This document shows, piece by piece, positions 33,169-43,180 of a DNA stretch of 64,000 nt. The translations under genes were made by a program, and so were the position numbers. Source of the stretch: Candidatus Marisimplicoccus framensis (GTDB lineage Bacteria; Bacteroidota; Bacteroidia; Flavobacteriales; Flavobacteriaceae); NCBI GenBank assembly GCA_905182065.1, contig CAJIZN010000001.1:434001-498000 (forward strand). Reading direction: 5' to 3'. Within the stretch, counting starts at the first letter, position 1. Each line of letters begins with the position of its first letter. A model generated the notes under the pieces. It was given only the letters and a program-made list of their open reading frames with translations, searched no databases and was not told the origin of the DNA.

Positions 33169-34002
33169 ATGTTCCACGTGAAACGTAAACTACAAAAAGA
33201 CAAATTTTTAATCAAGATTAAAGACTTTATAGTGTCTAACGAGTTTTTTGAACTTTATACAGACTCTGAGACTGGCATAACCTGGACTGAGGTTAAAGAA
33301 AATCACAACCATTTGAGTTATTACCAATCAGAGAATTATATTCCTCATTCTGATAAAAAAGGACTGTTAGGTTTTTTATACAGCTTTTCTCAAAGGTTAA
33401 TGTTTGTCTATAAAAGAATTCTTTTAATGAAACAGCTTAAAGAATCTAGGAGTGTTCTTGACTATGGTGCTGGCGATGGAAAGTTTGCAAAGTATTTAGA
33501 AAAAAAAGGAAAAAAAATATTCACCTATGATCCACTTAAAGGAAACAGCTCAAACAACATTAACTTGTCTCAAAATGCTGATTTTCAAGCAGATATGATA
33601 ATGATGTGGCATGTGCTTGAACACATTCCAGATCTAAAAAAGGTTTTCCCCCAAATACTGGAGAGGGTGAACAAAAATGGATTTTTAGTTATAGCTGTTC
33701 CAAATAGAGATTGTTTTGATGCAAAATATTATAAAAACCACTGGGCTGCCTGGGATGTTCCAAGACACCTTTATCACTTTAACCATAAGTCGCTATTAAA
33801 CTTTATGTCTTGTTATGGACTTTCACTTGTTTTTAAAAGACCTCTAGCTTTAGATTCTTATTACGTCTCTTACTTGTCTGAAAAAAACAAAAAGTCTTAT
33901 TTTCCATGGATTTCTGCAATTATAATAGGGCTGATCTCAAATACTTTAGCTTTATTCTCATCAAATTATTCCTCATCAGTATATGTTTTTAAAAGAGATT
34001 AA
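33169..34002 (+). CDS. Class I SAM-dependent methyltransferase
   Basis: SVLDYGAGDGKFAKYLEKKGKKIFTYDPL; MMWHVLEHIPDLKKVFPQILERVNKNGFLVIAVPNRDCFDAKYY. Confidence 0.88.
   Translation: MFHVKRKLQKDKFLIKIKDFIVSNEFFELYTDSETGITWTEVKENHNHLSYYQSENYIPHSDKKGLLGFLYSFSQRLMFVYKRILLMKQLKESRSVLDYGAGDGKFAKYLEKKGKKIFTYDPLKGNSSNNINLSQNADFQADMIMMWHVLEHIPDLKKVFPQILERVNKNGFLVIAVPNRDCFDAKYYKNHWAAWDVPRHLYHFNHKSLLNFMSCYGLSLVFKRPLALDSYYVSYLSEKNKKSYFPWISAIIIGLISNTLALFSSNYSSSVYVFKRD
33170..33185. promoter_or_regulatory. parS: parS-like centromere site 2, overlapping the methyltransferase start codon
   Basis: TGTTCCACGTGAAACG: 14/16 to TGTTTCACGTGAAACA; encodes MFHVKR. Confidence 0.75.
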
Positions 34003-35096
34003 TTTTCGGAAAGGTTGATAAGTTTAGTTAGATGAATTGCAAAGTTGGTAAACACAATCTTTGAATTCACATTTCTAGAGATTGAATAATGAGAGTCCTC
34101 AACCAAGTCAATAATCTCTATTATGTTTCTGCTATGAATAAAAGGGGATAACTTCTCTATTTTAAAGTCAGAACTTGAAATAAAAGAAGTAAGATTTTCA
34201 GATTTATAACTAACAAGCATGGCCTCTCTAACAAGAAAGGAACAATAACTCAGGAACTCCTTTTGCTGTTCTCTTGAATTAGAAGAAAGTCTTTCTGCCC
34301 ATTTAGTTAAATCCAAAACAGCTTTTTTACTCTTTTTGGCTAAAAAAGCAAACCTTAAACAATCAACAAAATGCTCTTCATGAGATATTGAAGAGGCTTC
34401 TTCTCCAATATAATTCATAGACCTTGCTATGCTCCCCCTTGAAGAACGGATAATTAGGTCATAATCAATCCCATCAAAAGAGTTTTCAAGAAAAATTTTG
34501 TGATCATCATAGTTAACAGGAATTAAATTAGAAATTTGACACCTTGAAATAATTGTAGGTAAAACCTCCTGAAGACTATTTGTTATTAAAATAAAGTATG
34601 TGTTGACTGGTGGTTCTTCTAGAATCTTCAAAAGCTTATTTGAGGTCTGAGCCATCATTGTTTCCGCTCCCCAAAAAACAAAAACTTTATTACCCCCCAT
34701 GAAAGGTTTTAAAACAGCTTTTTTTTGAACTTTATCTATCTCAGGAACTTTTATAGAACCTTGAGATGTTGAGTTTCCAATGAAGTTAGACCATTTTTGT
34801 AAATCAGAAAAAGGATGTTGTTTAACAAAAGATAACCATTCAGCATATACGTTTTCTTTGTCCTTTAAGGAGGCAAAAGAAGGAAAAGAAAAATAAAGAT
34901 CAGGATGATCTAGGACATCACCATTAAAGGAGCTGTTTTTCTTGAGAAGTTCTTTAGAAATTTCAACAGCTAAATTTAAACCACCATAACCATCCTTGTC
35001 AACAATGATTTTTGATTGAGGATATTTATTTTTTTCAATAGAGTTGTAGATCTTTTTTTTAATGTGAGCTTGACCTAAAATTCTATCTAAATTCAT
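33999..35096 (-). CDS. holB: DNA polymerase III subunit delta'
   Basis: MNLDRILGQAHIKKKIYNSIEKNKYPQSKIIVDKDGYGG; VFVFWGAETMMAQTSNKLLKILEEPPVNTYFILITNSLQEVLPTIISRCQ. Confidence 0.9.
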   Translation of the reverse strand: MNLDRILGQAHIKKKIYNSIEKNKYPQSKIIVDKDGYGGLNLAVEISKELLKKNSSFNGDVLDHPDLYFSFPSFASLKDKENVYAEWLSFVKQHPFSDLQKWSNFIGNSTSQGSIKVPEIDKVQKKAVLKPFMGGNKVFVFWGAETMMAQTSNKLLKILEEPPVNTYFILITNSLQEVLPTIISRCQISNLIPVNYDDHKIFLENSFDGIDYDLIIRSSRGSIARSMNYIGEEASSISHEEHFVDCLRFAFLAKKSKKAVLDLTKWAERLSSNSREQQKEFLSYCSFLVREAMLVSYKSENLTSFISSSDFKIEKLSPFIHSRNIIEIIDLVEDSHYSISRNVNSKIVFTNFAIHLTKLINLSEN

Positions 35097-35099
35097 ACT

Positions 35100-35107
35100 C
35101 AAATATA
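35100..35107 (-). promoter_or_regulatory. -7 element TATATTTG, 3 nt before holB ATG, with TTG 19 nt upstream
   Basis: TTG-N19-TATATTTG-AGT-ATG on the minus strand. Confidence 0.6.
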
Positions 35108-35117
35108 TAGCATATTA

Positions 35118-35125
35118 TATCTTTG
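35118..35125 (+). promoter_or_regulatory. -7 element TATCTTTG of pgk
   Basis: 19 nt before ATG 35145. Confidence 0.5.
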
Positions 35126-35144
35126 TCAACAAAATAATATCAAC

Positions 35145-36338
35145 ATGTTTTACCTAGAGAATCAAGATTTAAGCAACAAGAGGGTGATTATAAGAGTTGA
35201 TTTGAATGTTCCCTTAGATAAAAACAGCTCAGTTACAGACACTACAAGAATTGAGGCTTGTAAAGAAACGGTAAACACGGTTATAAAATTAGGAGGCTCA
35301 TGTGTCTTGATTTCTCACCTTGGAAGACCCAAAGGAAAAGAAAAGACACTATCTCTAAAAAATATTGTTGAGACAGTTTCTGCTGTTATGGATAGGCCTG
35401 TATTATTTCATGAAGATTGTGTAGGAAGAGATGCAGAAAAGGCCACATTATTATTAAAACCTGGTCAGATTATCTTAATGGAAAACTTAAGATTTTATGA
35501 TGAAGAAACAGAGGGTAGCATGACTTTTGCCGAAAACCTTTCTAAACTGGGAGATGTTTATATAAATGACGCTTTTGGAACGAGCCACAGAGAGCATGCA
35601 TCAACCGCACTTATTGCAAAGTTCTTTAAGGGAAAAAAGTTTGCAGGTAAACTACTACAGAAAGAGCTTGAAGTTATCAATGAAATAGCAGAGAAAGGAA
35701 AAAAACCAGTACTAGCAATTTTAGGAGGGGCTAAAGTATCAAGTAAACTAAAGATCCTATACAACCTTATTCATAAAGTAGATAAAATTATTATTGGGGG
35801 CGGAATGGCCTATACTTTTATTAAGGCTAAAGGAGGTAATATAGGTAACTCATTATTTGAGGATGGACTTATTGCCAGCGCTAAAGAAATACTAAAAATA
35901 GCTGAAGAATCAGGGAAAGAGGTTGTTTTACCCGACGACTCTATTGCCTCTACAGACTTTGACAATAACGATCAGATAAAGACTTTTAAATCAGGTGAAA
36001 TAGAAGAGGGCTGGATGGGTCTCGACATAGGCTCTAGATCTATTGAAAAATTTAATCAAACAATTCTTTCAAGTAATACAGTGTTTTGGAATGGCCCAAT
36101 GGGTGTTTTTGAAAAAGAACAGTTTTCTAAAGGAACAAAATCAATATGCACCTCTCTTAAACAAGCAAAGGAAAACGGGGTCAATGTTATAGTGGGAGGG
36201 GGCGATTCAATAGCTGCCTTAAAAAAGCTTGGAAATAAAGAATGGGTTACCTATATTTCTACTGGAGGAGGAGCGCTTTTAGAAAGTCTAGAAGGTAAAA
36301 CTCTGCCTGGAGTTAAAGCTTTATCAAATGATTATTAA
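35145..36338 (+). CDS. pgk: Phosphoglycerate kinase
   Basis: RVDLNVPLDKN, VLISHLGRPKG, GGGMAYTFIKAKGG, GGGDSIAALKKLG. Confidence 0.97.
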   Translation: MFYLENQDLSNKRVIIRVDLNVPLDKNSSVTDTTRIEACKETVNTVIKLGGSCVLISHLGRPKGKEKTLSLKNIVETVSAVMDRPVLFHEDCVGRDAEKATLLLKPGQIILMENLRFYDEETEGSMTFAENLSKLGDVYINDAFGTSHREHASTALIAKFFKGKKFAGKLLQKELEVINEIAEKGKKPVLAILGGAKVSSKLKILYNLIHKVDKIIIGGGMAYTFIKAKGGNIGNSLFEDGLIASAKEILKIAEESGKEVVLPDDSIASTDFDNNDQIKTFKSGEIEEGWMGLDIGSRSIEKFNQTILSSNTVFWNGPMGVFEKEQFSKGTKSICTSLKQAKENGVNVIVGGGDSIAALKKLGNKEWVTYISTGGGALLESLEGKTLPGVKALSNDY

Positions 36339-37305
36339 AAACATACTTCCATTATTGTTTTCTTCGCTTATTATTGCCTGTCAATCAAATAGCTCTCAGG
36401 CATTTGTGCCAGAATCAAATGGAAACATGAATGCGTTAACTATAGTTATGAGCAAAAGCTCCTGGGGAAAAAATTTAGGAAAACAGGTACAAACATCTTT
36501 AACAGAGCCTTACGAAGGGCTGCCTTTTGACGAGCCAAAATATGATTTATACCACTTAGACCCGTCTATTTTTAGTGGTTTTGCAAGAAGTGGACGAAAC
36601 ATAGTAGTGTTCAATAAAGACACTACTGAACAAGGGTTTAAATTAATAAAAAATCTTTGGGCAAGACCACAAATAGCAGCGATTATAACAGGAGAAGATG
36701 ACGAGGTAATGAGCTTTTATTTTGAGGAAAACAAGAGTCTTTTGATGAGGTCAATTGATGAAAATGAAAGAGTTGAAAAGATTAAAAGAATGTCAAAATC
36801 CTTAAATACAGGATAAGGAGCTTACAGAAAGATTTGGAATAACCTTAACTTTTCCAGATGCATATCAAACAGTAAAAGATACAGCTAATTTTACATGGAT
36901 AGAAAAGAAAGTGGTCAAGGGACATTTAAATATTATCGCATATACCCTTCCACTTGATATAGAACTTGGAGAAGATAGAAGAACGAATACCTAAAATTAG
37001 AGATTCAATTGGAGAACTTTTTGTGCCTGGAAGAGTCACCAGGGTCATATATGATAACAGAAAGAGCATATTTACCATATTATTATAAAACAAAAGTAAA
37101 CAGTATGGATGCGATACTTACAAAGGGAACTTGGGAGGTTCAAAACGACTTTATGGCAGGACCATATATAAACTATATAATCAAAGACAGCATTAATAAA
37201 AGAAATATTGTAATAGAAGGGTTTTCATTTGCACCATCTGAAAGCAAAAGAAATTACATGTTTGAATTAAACACGATAATAACAACAATGAAGCTTGTTA
37301 ACTAG
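36328..37305 (+). CDS. DUF4837 family lipoprotein (about two frameshifts, around 36810 and 36990)
   Basis: Lipobox SSLIIACQS; IVMSKSSWGKNLGKQVQTSLTEPYEGLPFDEPKYDLYHLDPSIFSGFARSGRNIVVF; later frames carry the rest. Confidence 0.8.
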
Positions 37306-37310
37306 AATAA

Positions 37311-37466
37311 TTATTCTTTAGAATCCTCTTCTTCATCTTCTTTAGTAGCTTTTTTAAACTCCTTAATACCACTACCAAGCCCTCTCATAAGCTCAGGAAT
37401 TTTTCTGCCACCAAACAGTAAAAGAACAACGATAACAATTAAAATAATTTGAGGTCCACCTATCAT
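37311..37466 (-). CDS. tatA: Sec-independent translocase TatA/B-type subunit
   Basis: Not in ORF track; minus strand [51 protein letters not shown]. Confidence 0.9.
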   Translation of the reverse strand: MIGGPQIILIVIVVLLLFGGRKIPELMRGLGSGIKEFKKATKEDEEEDSKE

Positions 37467-37568
37467 ATTTGAAAATTTATGGAACTAAGTTCCTTTTATC
37501 AAATTTACAGAATTATTTTTTGTAATATGAATTTATTAAACAGATAATAACTTATGCTCAACTATACA

Positions 37569-37576
37569 TATATTTG
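37569..37576 (+). promoter_or_regulatory. -7 element TATATTTG, 5 nt before M23 peptidase ATG
   Basis: TATATTTG-CATTA-ATG 37582. Confidence 0.5.
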
Positions 37577-37581
37577 CATTA

Positions 37582-38439
37582 ATGCCAAAAAAGAAAAAAC
37601 ATACTCTAATTGATAAACTGTCTGAGAGGTTTCATATTCTTTTAGTAAACGAGAAAACACTTGAAAAGAAAAAACTTTTTTCATCTTCATCCGTAAACTT
37701 GGTGGCCTCATCCTTGTTTGCTTTTTTATTGTTACTATCAACATCTTTCATGTTAATATACGTTACTCCACTAAAAGAATACTTTAGAGGCTACACCAGT
37801 ATTGAGCTTAGAGAGAACGCTGTAGAAAACTCCATGAAATTAGACTCATTAGAAAGCCTTTATATAAGCCAAGGCAAATACATAAATTCCTTAAAAGATT
37901 TATTATCAGGCAATATTTCTATTGAAGATTTAGATCAAAACTCAGAAAACATTGAGGTTAACCCATTAGAGCTTGAGATTGTCAAAACAAACCTGGAGGA
38001 CTCACTTTTAAGAGCTTTAGTTGATGAAGAAGATAAATACAATGCTTTTGATCTTCAAGGAGAAAGGTTTACAACAGTTTTATTTCCCCCTGTAAAAGGA
38101 GGCTTATCCTCAGGATTTGATTATGAAAGCAAGCATTATGGAGTAGATATCGCTATGCCTGAGAATTCTCCTGTTCATTCAATTAGCGAGGGGATTGTTG
38201 TTTTTGCTGAATGGACATCAGAGACAGGGTTTGTAATAATATTAGAGCACTTAAACGGTTTAACGTCCATTTATAAGCATAATTCTTCTATCATGAAAAC
38301 CCAAGGTGATAGAATAGAAACAGGAGAGATAATTGCCTTTACGGGTAATACAGGATCATTAACAACAGGGCCACACCTTCACTTTGAATTATGGTATCAG
38401 GGAGAACCTGTTGATCCAGAGAGTTATATTGAATTCTAA
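37582..38439 (+). CDS. M23 family metallopeptidase
   Basis: One N-terminal TM; GVDIAMPENSPVHSISEGIVVFAEWTSETGFVIILEHLNG...GPHLHFELWYQGEPVDPESY. Confidence 0.93.
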   Translation: MPKKKKHTLIDKLSERFHILLVNEKTLEKKKLFSSSSVNLVASSLFAFLLLLSTSFMLIYVTPLKEYFRGYTSIELRENAVENSMKLDSLESLYISQGKYINSLKDLLSGNISIEDLDQNSENIEVNPLELEIVKTNLEDSLLRALVDEEDKYNAFDLQGERFTTVLFPPVKGGLSSGFDYESKHYGVDIAMPENSPVHSISEGIVVFAEWTSETGFVIILEHLNGLTSIYKHNSSIMKTQGDRIETGEIIAFTGNTGSLTTGPHLHFELWYQGEPVDPESYIEF

Positions 38440-39933
38440 ATGAAAACAATAATCACAATATTATTTGCTAAACTGATTAAAAGAAGAAATCAAAAATGGA
38501 TTACAAACCCTATTAAATGGCAGTCTAAAACATTTAATAAACTTATTACCTCTGCATCAAGCACAACCTTTGGCCAAGATCATGGGTTTTCAAAAATATC
38601 ATCTTACGAGGACTTTAAAAAGAGAGTTCCAGTAAGAGATTATGAAGGACTAAAACCATATGTTGATAGAGTTGTTGAAGGAGAAAAAGATATTTTATGG
38701 CCAGGACAACCACTTTACTTTGCAAAAACAAGCGGAACAACTTCGGGAGCAAAATACATCCCAATAACAAAAGAGTCTATTAAAACACATATAAATTCTG
38801 CTAGAGATGCGCTTTTAAACTATTTTTTAAAAACTAAAAATTTCAAACCTATTAACGGGAAACATATGTTTTTACAGGGAAGCCCTGAGCTAGAGAAAAA
38901 AAACGGAGTTTATTTAGGCAGGCTTTCAGGGATTAGCGCCCATTATATTCCAAAACTTTTCTTAAATAACAGAAAGCCTTCCTGGTCTACAAACTGTATT
39001 GATGATTGGGAAGAAAAGGTTGATAAAATCATTGAAGAAACAGTTGGAGAAAAAATGACAATTATAGCTGGAATACCATCCTGGGTTCAAATGTATTTTG
39101 AAAAAATTGTATCAAATGAAAAGAAAACAATAAGTGAAGTTTTTCCAGATCTATCACTTTATGTTTACGGGGGCGTAAGCTATGAACCATATCGATCCAC
39201 ATTTGATAAACTTTTAGGAAAAAACATAGACACCTTAGCGACATTTCCAGCATCTGAAGGGTTTTTTGGGTACCAAGATGATTTCTCAGGTAATCAAACA
39301 GATCTTTTGCTGCTTTTAAATAACGACATTTTTTATGAGTTTATTGAATCAAAAGATTTTTTGAAAGGAGACTACGACAGGATAAGCCTTAAAGATGTTG
39401 AGCTAAACATCAACTATTTATTAATTATCTCAACTTCAGCAGGACTTTGGGCATATAATATTGGAGACACTATTAAGTTTACCTCAAAGGAACCGTATAA
39501 AATAATTGTAACAGGAAGAATTAAACATTTTCTTTCAGCTTTTGGAGAGCATGTGATATCAGAAGAAGTAGAAAAAGCCATGAAAATTGCTACCACTAAA
39601 CATAATGTTACAATAAGAGAGTTTACTGTTGCACCAAATATTAATCCAAAACAAGGACTTCCTCGTCATGAGTGGTATGTTGAGTTTGAAACAATCCCTG
39701 ACGATATTAAGGGGTTTTCTGCAACCCTAGAGAAAGAAATGATAGGTCAAAACATTTATTATAAAGATCTAATTCTTGGTAATATAATTCAGCCATTAGA
39801 CATTGTCAATGTGAATAAGGGAGGCTTTAATAACTATATGAAATCAGTAGGAAGATTAGGGGGGCAGAATAAGGTTCCACGACTTTCAAATGATAGAAAA
39901 ATAGCGGACATACTTAATAATTTTAATTTTTGA
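38440..39933 (+). CDS. GH3 auxin-responsive-promoter family protein (acyl-adenylate-forming)
   Basis: FAKTSGTTSGAKYIPITKES; YNIGDTIKFTS; FGEHVISEEVEKAM. Confidence 0.88.
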   Translation: MKTIITILFAKLIKRRNQKWITNPIKWQSKTFNKLITSASSTTFGQDHGFSKISSYEDFKKRVPVRDYEGLKPYVDRVVEGEKDILWPGQPLYFAKTSGTTSGAKYIPITKESIKTHINSARDALLNYFLKTKNFKPINGKHMFLQGSPELEKKNGVYLGRLSGISAHYIPKLFLNNRKPSWSTNCIDDWEEKVDKIIEETVGEKMTIIAGIPSWVQMYFEKIVSNEKKTISEVFPDLSLYVYGGVSYEPYRSTFDKLLGKNIDTLATFPASEGFFGYQDDFSGNQTDLLLLLNNDIFYEFIESKDFLKGDYDRISLKDVELNINYLLIISTSAGLWAYNIGDTIKFTSKEPYKIIVTGRIKHFLSAFGEHVISEEVEKAMKIATTKHNVTIREFTVAPNINPKQGLPRHEWYVEFETIPDDIKGFSATLEKEMIGQNIYYKDLILGNIIQPLDIVNVNKGGFNNYMKSVGRLGGQNKVPRLSNDRKIADILNNFNF

Positions 39934-40976
39934 AAAAGAACGCAACCATTGTTTATTCTATTAAAAGAAGTTTTGTGAAATCAGACATCTCAATTCTTGA
40001 TGCTTTGGGGTTTAATGTTTTTGAAATTCAATCAAAACCAGATAAAAGATTCTTATATTTTGTATTAAACAGAATAAAGGAAAAGGTTAAATCCATTCTT
40101 TACATATCTAGATCTAGATTCTTAATTTCATGGTTTAATGATTACCACTCATTCATACCCATTTTATTTTCAAAACTCTTTTTTAAAAAATCCATAATTA
40201 TTGTTGGAGGTTATGATGCGATAGTTGATAATAAAAACAAACATGGTCTTTTTTTTAAAAGCGGTTTACGATCATTTATTGCAAAAATGAATTATATAAT
40301 GGTTAGTGAGGTCTGGGTGGTCCATAAGTCACTTGAAAATGGCTGTGATTTAGCAAAGCAAAAATTTAATATTATTTCTGGAGTAAGAAGTTTTACAAAA
40401 AAGAAAACTATCGTTATAAAAGAAATTAATACGGGGTATGATGCTAGATTTTGGAATTATGCAGAAAACTCAGTAAAAGCAGGGGTTTTAACTGCTGCTT
40501 TTTTTTCAGATAAAAGAGTAATAGACATAAAGGGCCTAAAAGGATTTAACAAACTAGCTTCTTTTCTCCCAGAGATTAACTTTACAATTGTTGGTGAATC
40601 AGAAATAAGTGTAATCGATTTTATAGACCTTGAACCTAACGTGGAAGTAATAGGTGTTCAAAGCAAAACTCAAATGAAAAAACTTTACCAAAAAAATAAA
40701 TTTTATTTTCAGGGCTCCAGGCTAGAAGGTTTGCCAAACTCTCTTTGTGAAGCAATGTTATGTGGTTGTGTTCCAATTGGATCTAGAGTCTTTGGGATTC
40801 CTGATGCAATCGGAAACACGGGAATTTTATTTGACACCAATAACGATTTAGAGAAAATTTCACAATTTATAAAATCAGATATAGGGTTTGAGAATTTTAA
40901 GAAAGCAAGAAAGAGAGTTGTACAGAATTTTGATATTTCTATAAGAACTGAAAAAATAAAGAAAAGAATTTTATAA
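39930..40976 (+). CDS. Glycosyltransferase family 4-like
   Basis: YFQGSRLEGLPNSLCEAMLCGCVPIGSRVFGIPDAIGNTGILFD is a GT-B C-terminal signature. Confidence 0.82.
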   Translation: MKKNATIVYSIKRSFVKSDISILDALGFNVFEIQSKPDKRFLYFVLNRIKEKVKSILYISRSRFLISWFNDYHSFIPILFSKLFFKKSIIIVGGYDAIVDNKNKHGLFFKSGLRSFIAKMNYIMVSEVWVVHKSLENGCDLAKQKFNIISGVRSFTKKKTIVIKEINTGYDARFWNYAENSVKAGVLTAAFFSDKRVIDIKGLKGFNKLASFLPEINFTIVGESEISVIDFIDLEPNVEVIGVQSKTQMKKLYQKNKFYFQGSRLEGLPNSLCEAMLCGCVPIGSRVFGIPDAIGNTGILFDTNNDLEKISQFIKSDIGFENFKKARKRVVQNFDISIRTEKIKKRIL

Positions 40977-41911
40977 TGGAAACAGGAATATTAGGGTTTA
41001 TTGGCTCTAAAAATATTGGCGATTACATTCAAACAAAAGCTGTAATAGACTTAGTTGGCTCTAAAAATATAAAAATTCTTGATCGAGAAAACCTTGATAA
41101 ATACAATGATAATGTAATTAAAACAATAATAAATGGCTGGTTTATGGAAAGCCCAGAGAACTGGCCGCCAAGTGAAAAAATAAAACCACTTTTTATTTCG
41201 TTTCACTTAAACCCATCAATTGAGGCAGAGCTTCTTAAAGATGAATCATTACAGTATTTTAAAACTCATGAACCAATTGGATGTCGAGATATTTACACAA
41301 GAGATATTCTTTTAGAAAAAGGTATTAATGCTTTTTACTCATCATGCATTACTACAACAATAGACAGGGATAATTATTTAAAAAGTAAAACACAATCTAA
41401 GGGAATAATTGTTATAGGGGCCTTTGATAGGCTTAAGCCAACTTTAGATTATAAATCGAGTTTTAAACTACTCTTATCAATTCTTAAGTACCCCTTTAAA
41501 AAAATAGATTACTCTTTAAAACTATTTAAATTCAATAGACATTTAATGAATCAAGACTTTAAAATTAAAAGATATAACCAGCTTACTAAGAAGCCAATTA
41601 AATCTCATAATGAGGGTTTAAAATTAGCAACAGAAATGTTACAAAAAATAGCCGAGCATGAGGTTGTTATAACATCAAGGATTCACGCTGCATTGCCTGC
41701 TTTAGCAATGGGATTAAAAGTTGTATTTATTGACGAAGGCCTAGACCATGTTAACCATAAGCATCGACTATCAGGTTTAACAAATTATTTTACCTGTGTT
41801 AATCTTAAAGATTTTTTTATGATTAATTTAGATAACATTCCTGCAATGGACAAACACAAAGTGCAGACAAAAAAAATAAAAGACACCATAAGTAAATTTT
41901 TAATTCAATGA
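40976..41911 (+). CDS. Polysaccharide pyruvyl transferase family protein
   Basis: GFIGSKNIGDYIQTKAVIDLVG; VVITSRIHAALPALAMGLKVVFID. Confidence 0.82.
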   Translation: METGILGFIGSKNIGDYIQTKAVIDLVGSKNIKILDRENLDKYNDNVIKTIINGWFMESPENWPPSEKIKPLFISFHLNPSIEAELLKDESLQYFKTHEPIGCRDIYTRDILLEKGINAFYSSCITTTIDRDNYLKSKTQSKGIIVIGAFDRLKPTLDYKSSFKLLLSILKYPFKKIDYSLKLFKFNRHLMNQDFKIKRYNQLTKKPIKSHNEGLKLATEMLQKIAEHEVVITSRIHAALPALAMGLKVVFIDEGLDHVNHKHRLSGLTNYFTCVNLKDFFMINLDNIPAMDKHKVQTKKIKDTISKFLIQ

Positions 41912-43180
41912 ATATCTTAGTCTTAGGTTCTGGGGGAAGAGAACATGCAATTATTAAAAGCATGTCAAAGAGTGAAAAGAGCTCAACGATTTATGCTCTT
42001 CCAGGAAATGGAGGAACCTCACTTTTAGCTAAAAACATAGCAGGAGATGTAAATGATTTTGATCTAATAAAAAAAGTTGTTATAGAAAAAAACATATCAA
42101 TGGTTTTTGTAGGCCCTGAAGATCCAATTGTAAAGGGCATATATGATTATTTTAAATTAGATGACTGAACTTTCAAAGGTTAAAATTATTGCTCCAAGTA
42201 AGTTGGCTGGATCTTTAGAGGGAAGTAAAGATTTTGCAAAGAACTTTATGAAAAAGTATAATATTCCTACTGCAAGACATAAAACTTTCACAGCAGAAAA
42301 CATAAATCAAGCAGATAGTTTTTTGGAAAGCATGACCCCTCCTTATGTTTTAAAAGCTGATGGTCTAGCTGCAGGCAAAGGGGTTTTAATATTGCAGGAC
42401 CTAACTGAAGCAAAAAAAGAACTTAGAAGCATGATCATTGATAAGAAGTTTGGAAAATCTTCTTCAAAAGTTGTTATTGAAGAATTTCTAGATGGGATTG
42501 AGCTATCATGCTTTGTTCTAACGGATGGCCATAGCTATAAAACACTTCCTTTTGCTAAAGATTATAAAAAAATAGGTGAAGGAGACACAGGGCTTAACAC
42601 TGGGGGAATGGGAGCAATATCTCCTGTGCCATTTCTAGATGACGATTTTTTACTAAAAGTTGAAAATAAAATTATTAAGCCAACAATTGACGGAATCAAA
42701 AATGAAAAAATGGAATATATGGGCTTTGTTTTTATAGGCTTAATTAAAGTTAAAGAGGAACCGTATGTAATTGAGTATAATGTCAGGATGGGAGACCCAG
42801 AAACAGAAGTTGTCTTTCCAAGAATATCAACTGATGTTATAGATCTTTTTGACTCTCTAGGTACTCCAAAGTTTAATCAACTTACGTTGAAAATCAATCC
42901 TAAACATGCGGTAACAGTAATTTTAGTTTCTGGTGGATATCCAAAAGAGTATGAAAAAGAAAAAGTCATTACAGGATTGTCAGATGTTGAGGAATCAATC
43001 ATTTTTCATGCTGGCACAAAACAAGAAGAGAATAGTTTTGTAACAAACGGAGGAAGAGTTCTTGCGGTTACATCAATGTCTGATAAATATCAAGAGGCCT
43101 TAAGGTTATCTTATGCCCAAATCCAAAAACTAGGATTTGAAAAAATGTATTACAGAAAAGATATTGGGTTTGATTTATAA
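41908..43180 (+). CDS. purD: Phosphoribosylamine--glycine ligase (frameshift at about 42155-42165)
   Basis: NILVLGSGGREHAIIKSM, VFVGPEDPIVKGIYD, then LEGSKDFAKNFMKKYNIPTARH, LKADGLAAGKGV, EYNVRMGDPETEVV. Confidence 0.95.
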
